64,000 nt of DNA from Rhyacichthys aspro (Eukaryota; Chordata; Actinopteri; Gobiiformes; Rhyacichthyidae): assembly GCA_036850595.1 (NCBI GenBank), contig CM072148.1, positions 5,941,118 through 6,005,117 of the forward strand, written 5' to 3'. Every line of letters begins with the position of its first letter. The stretch's first letter is position 1. The notes beneath the pieces were generated by a model. It was not told where the DNA came from. It made no database searches and saw nothing but the letters and a program-made list of their open reading frames with translations. Positions 1-11,019 of this stretch are shown piece after piece. Position numbers and translations under genes: made by a program.

Positions 1-1708
1 ACCCAACAGCTGGTACTGTCTTAGCCCACCTAGCCTGAGGTGTTTTGGTTAGCTCTGTACAACATGTCATCAGGGCTTATTAAATTTTCATCAGAACTCA
101 CAAGGAAAGCCTTAGTGGTGACAACACAGGACATGACCCTGAGGAATGTGATGATGACAGTGGCAGGAAAACCAGGCAGCGGCACATGAACATGACATGT
201 GTTTTTAGACTTAATGAAGCCCGGCCTGTCATTAATCGGATGTGTACTCTTCAAATAAGGAAAATAGCAGCAGTTTTGACAGAAATAAAAACTCAGAAAC
301 TGTTTGGTCTCAGATAAATAGAAATAAAATGGAAAAGGACTGAATATTCTAGCACATAGATACCCTAAGACTCTAGCTGTTCATTAAAGTTTCAAAATGT
401 TATGATTTTCTAATTGCTAATTCACCCAAATATTGCAAGCACTTTGTACTTTGTGTCGACTTTCCCAAACAGCTAAAAAGAAAAAATGTTCCAGAATCAC
501 AGAATTAGCCGCAGTGTTGTACTTTTGGCATCTTTTTGCATCTCAGTCTTTGTAAGGCTATTGGAAGCTGTTTGTCAGTAAGACTTAGCAACAATCTGTT
601 TCTGTAGTTCAGAGAATTTTTAAAAAGTAGGGCTTTGTATGTTTACAGCATACTTTTCTGCTTTGTTCTATTTTCTTGACATTGCATCACAGTGTTTCTT
701 GTAGTTATGCTTTGTGATGAAAGACATTACTAATGCACCTGCCTAGGTTGACCTGAAAGAGAAAGTAAAAACATACCTGTATAAGGTAATTGCGGCGTTT
801 TTATTCTCCACGAGGCAGAGTCATTATATAAAATGACTATTACCTAAAGTCATGTGTTGCCCATACATCAGTGAGTATCCAGTATCCATGGCCCATTAGT
901 GGGGTTGATGAGGCTTAGAAAGGCCAATTGTGTCCAAGCACCCCAGGAAGAACAAAGTGCTATTGAGTGCTTTAGGTTTCTCCACACGCTGCACTGTCAT
1001 GCAGGTGTTTCATCTGTTCGCTGTGTTTGACTGTGTGTTGCTTTGGGAGTGTGATAAATGAGCGACAGTGTTGGAGACAGATGATACAAGCAATCAGTCC
1101 ACTGCTCATCATTATGGAGCGAGCCCTCAAGGACAATGAAACTCTACAAACTCTCATTATGACAGCCACTGCAGATCAGACTAAGTTACCACACGGTTAT
1201 ATCAGCTTCAGAGAACTCTACTTCTGTGTAAAGTTTTCTGAAACATAAATAAATCACCCATAACAACATCAATAACAAATGTCTCCGATGTCATTACTGA
1301 GCAACCAATTCACTCTTTCTGAATTTGAAGGCCTTTTGAGTTTGCTTTCTACTGTCATTTTTGTTGTTAACTGTGTGATTATATGGCCTTATCTGCAAGT
1401 AGAGAGCTTCATACGATGTGATTAAATAAACAGACAGCCTGTATTGACTCATCAAAAATAATGGGCTCACTGTTTGTGCCGTATTTGTTCACAGTTTGTT
1501 TATTTCTGCATCACTTGCCTCATCATTTACCTGTTTAATCTGTTCTTGTACCTGTATTTTCCTCCTGCCTGATAAAGTCTGTCTTACCTGTTTTCTTTTT
1601 TACGTGTCTATTTTTATTAGTAAATACTGAAGTCTTTTTATGTGAGATGATGTGGTCCATTGGTCTCTGTCTTCTTTCAACTCCCTGACTTTGTTTTTCT
1701 GTCGGCAG
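1..1708. other. Upstream intron of INPP4B (partial), no exon recognised
   Basis: No coding exon, RNA gene or clear mobile element is recognised here. The first INPP4B exon in the window starts in the middle of a codon, so at least one coding exon carrying the start codon must lie further 5', either before position 1 or undetected in this stretch. The final 100 bases become pyrimidine-rich and end in an AG acceptor. Open frames in this stretch have no recognisable protein and no coding-like composition. Confidence 0.6.
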
Positions 1709-1753
1709 GTGTTATTCTGACGCCAAAGCTGCCTCGAGTGGATTTCAGCCTTG
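1709..1753 (+). CDS. inpp4b: INPP4B internal coding exon, N-terminal edge of the C2 domain
   Basis: This 45-base exon is bounded by a GGCAG acceptor and a GTAAGT donor. It begins with the last two bases of a codon, then reads V-I-L-T-P-K-L-P-R-V-D-F-S-L and ends with one base of a codon. That last G joins the CA at the start of the exon at 9655 to give GCA (Ala), so the joined protein reads FSL-ACNDL. The mammalian INPP4B sequence I remember has a similar order here (a TP..P.LEF.LACKDL pattern). The phase match across the junction is the strongest evidence, since the exon alone is too short to identify. The upstream exon with the start codon is not seen. INPP4B removes the 4-phosphate from PI(3,4)P2, and this part leads into its lipid-binding C2 domain. 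Confidence 0.78.
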
Positions 1754-3589
1754 GTAAGTCCTGTGTTTGTCAGTAATTTAAAGGTCATTTTACTTTAGTA
1801 AAAAGTACAGTAAGTCTCTGAAAGTGCAGTGGATAAAGGAAGTGGAGTAGTTTTTAGTCTATGTGTCCTTCAGCGCAGATAAAGTTGATGATTGTTAAGG
1901 ACACTCCACTACTGGCTTTAATACAGACGTCAGAAATAAATAGAAGCGTATCTGCTTATTTTTTTAAGTGCATCAGAGCAGCTCACTCAAACTCACTTCA
2001 ACTGCTGGCCTCACTGCTAAATGAGAATCATATCAAGGACGTAAAACATTGGTAATTGATATACATGGACACAAAAGCCCTCAGTTCATCAGAAATGCCC
2101 CATAGGTTATAATAGAATAAGATGCTTTTGAGTTTTTACAATCTCTGACCATTTAAACCACTTTTAATGTTGGTTCTCCCATTTCACCTTTATCCATCAT
2201 CTTCCACGTCATCTTTCACAGTATTATTACTACTCAACTATGTACAGCTTAAAATGTATCTAGTGAAAAGGCATACATATAGAAAGCAATATGAGCAATA
2301 TAAAAACAAGGCACAACTTTTCCTCAGGACAAACAAAGCTGACAGTAAAATAATAATATAATGCAGACATTTTCCATCTCTACATTTGCTTTTTTGTATA
2401 TTTTCAACAGAAGAGATAAACCTGAATGACTGCTATAATGTTTTTTTTTAATCGTTTCACGTCAGCATGTCGAGCTCTGAAATAAAAGGTCGTAGAGTGG
2501 GCTTCTGTTAGACTCAGTGTAAAAATAGGCCTGTCTTTGCAGCATAAATCTTGGTGCAGTTTGCATTTGTGTTGAGTAAAAACATGGGATGGTGCTCGAG
2601 CAGAACTATTTGAATGTAAATTCTGAGTCATGGTGAAGACTCCTGCTGACAGCTGACACCCACCAACACTGTGTTCTTCTTTAATTGCCCCGGTTGGATA
2701 TGTGCTGGTGTGTGCTGGGATTAGGCCCACGTGCCTCCTCTCTCTTACATCTGTCAAACACACACTGGTCGTTTGCCATTGTTTGAAAGAAAAAAATGAA
2801 CCAATTAACCACACAATTAGCCCTAATTACTTGCTTTATTAATGTAAAATTCAATTCTTTTCTCGCCGGTTCAATACAATTAATGACATTGAAAAAAGGC
2901 AAATATGATGAAGGGTCGGATAGATTTTCCACTGCAGTTTATTTAAATATGGAAAAGAACCACACGTTTTTGCATTTTAAACTGGTAGTAAATAATTCAA
3001 TAAATAAGCAGAGGAATAATTTTTTTTTAGTTTGCACCCTTCTTCGTATTCCTCCACAATCTCTAACAAACAAGAAAAACTTACAGTGTCAGGTCTTTTG
3101 TAACTTTTTGACTGAATACTTAGAATAAAACACCTGGTTTCTTTACGGGTTTAAGAGAAATGTGCTTTTTGCTCTAACAACATGGTGGTCTGACATGGGC
3201 ACATACTCTATTGTCTAGTACTACATTAGTGTGTTTTAAGAGCTTTTTATGAAGGTGTCATTGCAAATAATGGCTTTGACTTGTCAGATTTTAATTGTGA
3301 TTATTACAATGAATAACACGATAAAACCATTCTCAAAGGACTTTGAAAAGAAGTAATGTTCTTGGTTTTTTTACACAGATTACAGTTTGATTTTTACAGA
3401 CCTTTCTTTCAGAGTGAATTTTCAAGGTAATTATTTGGCAACTGGTATAAAAAAACATTTTCACAAACAATTTCCTCTTTAATTTCAGTATTTTGCAGCA
3501 GTGTAGCCATGGTATTTTCTAATAACATCAAATGATGATTTTGAATTAAAAAAAGTACAACAAAGTCACATATGAAACTGAAGGGACGG

Positions 3590-4090
3590 CTTTATACTGG
3601 AGCCTCTCCCTGTGCGTCACATACTTGCCAATATCTCATAAATTTACATGAGTGATAAGCCGCTCTGTGCTGCAGGTGAAGGACATATTTATCACAACAC
3701 GACAGCCCTTATTTTCCCTCTGTTCTCCCCAGACCCGCTGACAAACAGGTGTGCAAAAAGACGGCACATGCAAATAATGTTGTCAAATTAACTCAAGCGT
3801 TGAAATGATTATCATGATGAATAAGCGTCTTCTGGTGATGAGCGTATATTTGTCTCCTGTGGCAAATCCCAGGGCTCCCCTCTTGATTAAATGGAATTTA
3901 GATTCATTGTGGGGTCACAGAGGCCCACTGCATTAAAACTCATTTTCAGCAAATTCATCTTGAAAGAGCTCAGCATTTTCCAATCACACAAAATAAATAC
4001 AGCGCCGTAATTGAAGCCTCCTAGGGATGGCAAACATTATTACTCCAATTGCTCAATTGTTATGGTAATTTAGGAAACGTTTGCAGTGTA
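3590..4090. promoter_or_regulatory. Candidate intronic enhancer / conserved noncoding element
   Basis: The stretch is complex, not repetitive, and has little coding potential. It contains a perfect POU octamer ATGCAAAT at 3768-3775, several homeodomain-type cores (TAATTG, ATTA, TGATTAAATGG) and a run of TTGC/CAATTGCTCAATTG motifs near 4050. This look is typical of vertebrate intronic enhancers, but the call is inference from motif density. Alignment to other fish and to tetrapod INPP4B introns would decide it. Confidence 0.3.
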
Positions 4091-5477
4091 CTTTGATAGT
4101 TGAGTTGCATGACTAATATTTCAAGTAGCATCACTGTACAATTACTTTCCACTTTAGCAAAGACATGAAAGGTAATTATCAAGATATCCCATATTTCTTG
4201 TTATGTTGCACTATGTTACCATCACTGTTTGGTAAATGTCTGTCAGCCAGAGGGAGGGGCTTGTGAAGCTCAGATGTAAACGATGTCTAATTACCTTTTC
4301 TTAGTTTACTGCTCAAGTAGTTACTTTCTGAACAACAGCTTCAGCTTTCTCTCCTCTGTGAGTCTGGAAGTATAATTGGATAATGACACATGCAGCTATA
4401 ATAGGGACCCTAAATGAGAAAAAAATATTAGGCTTCTGAAGAAAAGTCACGTAAATACATTTGATTTTGGAGCTTGAATTGAAGAAATCTGCAGATGCAC
4501 TCCAAAAGGCACTCTAACTTTTTTGCTTCAATCCATTAGTTGAATCTCTTTGACTTTAATAGTCCTCGCACCTCTCTCCTATTATCTTCCCTTTCACTCA
4601 GGCTTCCTTCCTCAAACTCTAATGTCTCTCTAAGGGATGGCACTGTCCTTTCCTCCGTCACACTTTCTATATCCCCTTCCTGCCACCCCCACCCAGCATC
4701 ATAATAGATCTGACCTTAAAGGGTCACTCGGAGTGTCATATCCCTGTAAAAGAGCCAGTCCGCTGATGCATGGTCGGGCACCAAGTTCTTTTTCAATCAC
4801 GGGCCGCTTTGTGGTGAGCCATGCGGCGGGACAGGGACCATCACGGTATCCAGTCAAATATCAGTCCCTTGAGATGACAGATGGGGGACAGCTGAAAGCC
4901 AGTTTTCCTCCCAGGAGCTGCTGTGCAGAGGGCAATTTAAACAAGATCAAGAAGAATGTCAAGGAAATGTAATTGTGAGAAAGAGAGGGCAACTCAATGG
5001 AAAGGTAATGACATGATGAAACCCACTGAAAGAAAAAAAGATTGTGGGAACCTTTGTGGCCTCGAGCAAACATGTGTAGGCATGCCATAGCATACCGCAC
5101 ATGTTTGTTTGTGAGCCATGTGTGTCATTTACACCCACAGCACTGACACAGCTCCACGGTCACAGGCACAGAGCTGCTGTCTGGATTACCATACCACTGC
5201 ACAGGAACATACAGTATCTGTGCCCAGGAATAGAAATGCATCTCCCAATCCATTTGTGTATTACAGCTGCACAATATTAGACCAAAAACATCTTAGTAAA
5301 GAAATACAGGGAATACCACTGCTGTCAAACAGTCTGCGATATTAATATTGAACATGAGCTCTTTGATGAGAAGGTCCGGGGTTTTTTGTTTTTCTGTCCA
5401 CCTCCAAATGAATTATAAATCACCAGTATGTTTTATGTGTCACCTGGAGAATTTGGATCATGTAAATTGGTGTTGCG

Positions 5478-5620
5478 AGATAAAATAAGATAAGACTTTA
5501 TTAATCCCACAATGAGGAAATTTACTTGTGATGGCAGTTCACATACAGTTTGGTGCAAAAGAGGTGTTAGGAAAAAAATAAAGTGAGCATTCAAAGGAAA
5601 TATATACACTGTAGAACAAA
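5478..5620 (-). mobile_element. Interspersed repeat, LINE-like 3' tail
   Basis: Read on the minus strand, this ends in a module resembling AATTTCCTCATTGTGGGATTAATAAAGTC followed by short TTATC/TCTTA repeats, which fits a non-LTR element terminating in its own short 3' repeat. The module closely resembles the tail of the element at about 52448, which carries recognisable LINE coding remnants. The part towards 5620 is A-rich and degenerate, so the inner (5' side) limit is uncertain. I recognise this as a widespread teleost repeat type but cannot name the family. Confidence 0.7.
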
Positions 5621-7636
5621 ATTTAAAAGTAGAAAAATTTTTAAAAAACTTTAAAAGGTGCAATCAGGTCAAGATAAATTAACAATATAATAAAAAGAGC
5701 ACTCTATATACATATTTTCATAGGTATATAGAGTTCATAGGTTCATAAGTTAGGTATTATCATGCAAAGTGTTTTGTACAGTTTTAAATGAGACAAACAC
5801 ACCAGAGAGTACAGATGTTTAACAGAGCTATCATTTAACATTTAGTAGAGTAACTAAATAAACAACAAGCCACTAAAACAATAGCAGAATTCACAGCAGC
5901 TTGTATTTTCATGGACACGTCAATGCTTGGTGTCAGAGGCAAAAGTCAAACCAGGGCCTGACCATCTACTTTTATAGCTTGACTGGCAGCAAACAGTAAA
6001 CACCTACCATCATATGCCCACAAAACCTCCCTGAGACTGGGCTGTAAAAAGTAATGCTGTTTCTCTGTGCACACAAAACCACTCTAGCCCTCTTCCTGCA
6101 TCAGCAAATATGAGCCCTTCTTTAATGTTCCTCCAAAAGGACCTTGCACCAGGATCTGACGGAGAAAGGGAATGGGAAATCAGAATAGCCCCTCCGAGAT
6201 AAGTGAGCTTTTCTGCTTTAAGATCATCCACAGCTCTTCCTTGTAGTCTCAACTTGACCACTTCTAAAGGAATCAAAGGCACTTTCATATCATCAGCAAT
6301 AATAAACATCTGTGTCGCCTGTGTTTCCTTCCCCAGTCAGTGTCGTCTGCTCGCTTTGGGCTTGTATGACCTTCTCAGTGGTGGTAATATGTCAACACGT
6401 GAACCGCCACAGACAGGCCGCGCGTTTTTTTGAACCTTTCTAACGGTTTTAATAAAAAAGAATGAAATGAACAGGTGAAGCCGCAGAAAGTCACGCACCA
6501 TTTCACCACAGACTCATCACTGTTTAATGCATTCTCTTTCGTTACTTTGCTTTTGTGTGAAAATGTGGTGCTCTCGATCAATACTTCCTGCTACATCTGT
6601 TTCCCTCTCCACAGTTGGAGAAAATAAATGTATGACTGTTAAAATGTTACAATATGGAGGCACCAATGTACAGCACATGTTAAATATAACCATCTTCAAA
6701 TACAGTCTACTTCTTGTGCTTTTTTACTGTGTACAAAACAGTCAATCATGCAAACTTTAACTGTTTCTTTTCTAGTCTCAGTTGCAGAAAGGCGGTTTGA
6801 ATCTGCTGTGCACTAAACTCCATTTAGTTCTCTCCAGACTCTCTTTATGCTCTCCTGCTGTGGCGCTGCCCCCGATCCCACTGACAACTTTGTACTTGTA
6901 GTGAATTAGCTCGAGAATGCAGTTGCTGAGCTGTTAATGGCTTAAATAAAACATGGTATAATTAAATATCCCTGAATCAGTTTCTGCACAGTAAATATTC
7001 CCGCCTCATGACTGGGCATAGCAATGAAAATAAGAGGAGCTGGTGGTGGATGTGAGTCAGTTTAATGAAGTCAAGATGGATGAATTCAACGTTGGGTCAG
7101 GATTCATCACTGTTTTTCCTGTGTCCACTTCTATTTGAGATTGTATCGTGATTGAGTGACGCTGGGGTCTCGTCTCATCGACAGAGTGTGTGTGTGTGTG
7201 TTTCAGTTTTTAGGAGGAACATTAAGGGATGCCGCTGAAAGCTTCTGTGGATGGAAAGCTAGGATGAGGAGGATGAATCTAAACATGCAACATTTTGATT
7301 TCAGACTTTTGGTTCAACTAAGTTCACGGTTTCCAATAGTCATGTACGCTCCTGTCTTCAAAAAATGATGATCACAAACAGAGCTTTTAAGCTTTTACAG
7401 TTTGTTGTGCTTCTTTGTCGTGCTGTGTACAAGCAGCAATTAACTCCTCCCAACACGCTCTCCACTGGCAGTCAGATGGTTGGATGAAATTCTGAAATTT
7501 GTCGCTGATTTTGGTTGCGTCAGACAATCGGGTCGTACAGTCTGAGCACATAAATTGTGAGCTTTGGCTTTCCTCGTGTGAGATTTAGTCGTACAGAGTG
7601 AGTTCTATTTGAAACACTCCAAAGTCGCAATATGAC

Positions 7637-7658
7637 ACTTTAATTGGACTTTAATTGG
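7637..7658. repeat. 11-base perfect tandem duplication (ACTTTAATTGG x2)
   Basis: Two perfect adjacent copies of ACTTTAATTGG are followed by a partial third (ACACTTTA). This is probably a local slippage duplication, and each copy holds a TAATTG homeodomain-type core. Confidence 0.85.
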
Positions 7659-9654
7659 ACACTTTATTATATGAAGAGTGCTGAGGTTTACTTAAAGCCC
7701 CCCCTGTGTAACCTAATCCATCTCTGTGATGTTACAACGGCAGCGCCATATTTACAGACATCATTTGTTTTTGAAAGGAAACTAAAGGAAACTAGCAAGG
7801 CATGTTTGGAGGAAAAAAAACATGTCTTCTGAAACTTTAGGGTCATTTTAGTGTATTTAGTAAAAATAAGACTCTGCCAGGGTCCAGTGTATTGTCCTAT
7901 TTCTGCTCCCTCCATTTGAGCCGTAAAGTGTGTCACTTACATTATGTCTGTCCAAGCGACAGGAATTATATATAATTTATTTTGGAGGTTTGTGTCCAGC
8001 TGAGAGTACTGTGTCAGTGAGATAGGCATGATTCTATTTATCTCATGTCTAAGAACCATTAAATGATTATGAGAATATATATTTTGTGGCTGAAAGTTAT
8101 GCAGTGAGGCTTTAATAAAAGAAAAGTCACAGATTTAGTTCAGGTATTGTTGAAACGTCCTTGTTTTTCCTTCTCTTATTTTTACAAAGAACCATACTCA
8201 TTACACCATATTTACAGCTTTGTTTGCCTGCTTTTTTGAAGAAGCCAAGGACGGTAAACTTGACGGTACAATCATTTTTCCAACGCTGCTGGAAAAAGGA
8301 GCTGTATCTCATTTTGCTTTGTGTGTGTTACTCGTCGTCAAAGTGGTAAGAACCAAGTGTCAGTGTGTGTGTGTGTGTGGCCTTTCTTCTACCATTTTTT
8401 TTAGCTGTTTTGAATTTGGCACAAACATTTTGTGTATCTGAAGTATGATCTGATTTGATTTAGGGTCATTTTTGAATCAATAACTAAGATGATGACTTTG
8501 TAATATTTGAAACAAACATGACCTCACCACAAGGTTTTAACATTACACCATAACTATCATTTCTTTAAAGCGACAATATCTAGTTTTGAATCCTATTGTG
8601 AATAGACAGGGTTTTATAGGCTAAGTATTTGATCTTTTTAATCAAGTTTGACATGTCATAACTTTAAAGGTCTTTGTACCTTTCGTAGAGTCTTTGCCCA
8701 GCTTCAAAAATTCCACTTTTTATTAAAATGCCTTTTACCAAAGCTCCTTTCATCTGCTGTTGCTGTTCAGTTACTCAAACATTAACACTGTTTCCGTGAA
8801 GATGGAACTGCACACAAAGAACCAATCTCCTGGCCTTGCTGTTTTAATAGAATTTCACCCTCTGAGTGATATTATCCAGACTTTTTATTTTGCAGAGTAA
8901 TGTGTGAAATTGGCCAGGCATTGCGGAGAGATCAATTGCTGTTTACATGCCAGAATAGTGCAGGCGGGATAAAATGCAGCACTTGGACAGCATCCAGGAG
9001 AGACTGCTGAACACAAATTTGTCATTACTTTACTCAAGAGTAGACACAATTTCATTAATGAGTACACTCAGGGCCTTGATATCAGTCCGGTGGCTCGATG
9101 GTCAGAGAGCTTTGACACAGGGAGCCACAGAAGTAAACATCAACATCAGCTCAAGGTTATCTTTAAAAGCTCGAGGGAATTGATTGTGTGTGTTGTATAT
9201 ACAGCTTCTGCACATACTACTTCTATAGAGAGATCCAAAGCTTTTGTAGTGTCCAGTAGATAAAGACTGCAATGCTTTATGTCCTTGAAGCCATTGTTGC
9301 TGAGTGACTGCTTTGGTCGTCCGGAGCTGAACTGTGACTATTACTGATAACTCACTGCCAAAAAGCTGTAGTATTTTATTGCATACATTTCCATTTTTAT
9401 ATACTTAATATCTTGAGTATTTCTGGGTAGTAACTTACTACTCCAAGTATTTATAGGAGTTGGCGTAAACAGATTGTGTATCTTTTTTAGAGGGGGCAGT
9501 AACCTTTATTAAAAAAGAGTACAGCTATCTTAGCATGTATTTTGAAATCCTCAGCTGTTTCTTTTTGTCATGTATCTTCTTCTTCTCCTTCCAACTCTCC
9601 TCTTGTCTCCTGTCCTGTCCATCGGCCCTCCTCTTCCTCCTCTTCTCTCTGTAG

Positions 9655-9773
9655 CATGTAATGACCTGGCCACCTCAGGCAGAGATAGGAAGCCCAATGC
9701 TTTCGTCCAGGTGGCTGTCATAGACCCCCTCAAGCAGGAGCTGGTGTGTCACTCCTGCACAGAGCTGGTGGAG
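9655..9773 (+). CDS. inpp4b: INPP4B coding exon, C2 domain beta strands
   Basis: This 119-base exon lies between a long pyrimidine tract ending in TGTAG and a GTAAGG donor. It supplies two bases of Ala and then 39 codons containing ACNDL, GRDRKPNAFVQVAVIDP and CTELVE. The mammalian protein I remember has ACKDL, RDRK-N--VQ-SVI-P and TEIVE in the same places, which separates it from INPP4A (ACSEL, DRKPNSFV, TEIIE). It forms the first strands of the C2 domain, which binds lipid and brings the phosphatase to membranes holding PI(3,4)P2. The exon ends on a codon boundary, matching the phase of the next exon at 14022. The frame stays open on both sides into intron, but there it encodes only pyrimidine-tract residues and microsatellite-like sequence. 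Confidence 0.95.
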
Positions 9774-10964
9774 GTAAGGAACACTCACTCACTCACATGC
9801 TCTTCCTCCCCTCTGTGCATCACTCTGACCTTTGATGTTTGTTGTTTTGCTGTCTCTGGGTCACTGATTCTCAGTTGGTGTTCTCTCCATCTATGTGTAC
9901 TTTTCTTTCTCCATCTAAGTCTGCATTTCTTTCCGTGCGCTCTTTTCTATTGGACTCATCCAGCTGGAACAGACATTACGCACTAACCTTCTCTTTCCTG
10001 TGACAGTGGGTCCAGGCGTCCATATGAGTGACTGTGAGCGTGTCATTTGAGGAATATGGGCAGCATATGCGCAGGGAGCTCAGTTGTGTGGGAGTTGGAG
10101 ACACTGTGAGACTTTTCTTTGCTCTTTAACCTCTTTTAATGCCTCTTATATTACCACCAACTGTGACATTGTAGTTGCTAAGAGAACAGCCACACAAGTG
10201 TTTTTCGTGTGGCGACAGCTGCCCCTGTCCCACTATAGAACACCCACTTTTACAGAGCTCTCTCCTCTTTTCTCACATGAGGCAGATTTTCCTGCTGCGT
10301 AACAGGGAGACATTCCCATTTTGCTTCTAATCCAGTGTAGCTAAATTAGCATAACCGTCTCCTTCTCAAAGACTGCATTTTTAGTGCTTTTCCCTCAGTC
10401 TTGACTTTGGTACAGAGCTGGGTGTGTGTGTACATGTGTGTGTGTGGAAACACAGGATGTGGTAGGATACTGTATGCTGGCTCAGCCAGCCCCACAGACA
10501 CTGCGAGTGCCGCTGGAGTTCTGATTTCATGGCAGTAATGTTGGAGATCTGGAGCCAGATCTGAGAATATGGACTGCTTTCCACTTCACAAAACAAGGGT
10601 ATGTTTACACTCCGTTCACTTAAGTCTGTGTAAGTTTGTTTGCAATCAGTTTTAAAGTTTGTGGAGTTTTGTGGAGCCAGCTGTTTTATTTGTCTGGAGT
10701 GAGTTTAAATTCATATAATATATCATATTGTATTACAGCTGTTCTAATACAAGACATATGTCTAGTATTAGAACATCAGAGTGATATTTTTCTGAAGAAA
10801 GTCCAATGTGACTTTGAGATGTGTTTTTACTTCAGCGGGTACTGGAGTGTTATGAGGAGCAGAGGTTGTTTGTCAGGACACTGATCACCAGTAGGGTTCC
10901 TATGCTCACTATTGTGGAGCATGCTCAGCAGCAGATGTTCATTAACCTGAGTGTGAGAGTGAGT

Positions 10965-11019
<55 letters not shown>

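Larger units (their letters stand above)
1754..9654 (+). other. inpp4b: Intron of INPP4B, about 7.9 kb
   Basis: No further exon or RNA gene is recognised. Contents described separately are a LINE-like 3' tail near 5478-5620, a motif-rich candidate regulatory stretch at about 3590-4090, an 11-base tandem duplication at 7637-7658 and a short TG run at 7186-7200. The last 85 or so bases before the acceptor (from about 9568) are almost wholly pyrimidine, a long splice-acceptor tract. Small open frames at 4637-4972 and 2404-2814 are unrecognised and treated as chance. Confidence 0.8.

Noticed and set aside
9570..9654. ATG-started, leucine-rich, signal-peptide-like frame running into the exon at 9655
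   Set aside because: The residues come from the long pyrimidine splice-acceptor tract, whose codons encode mainly Leu, Ser and Pro. The exon also joins in phase with 1709-1753, so this is intron.
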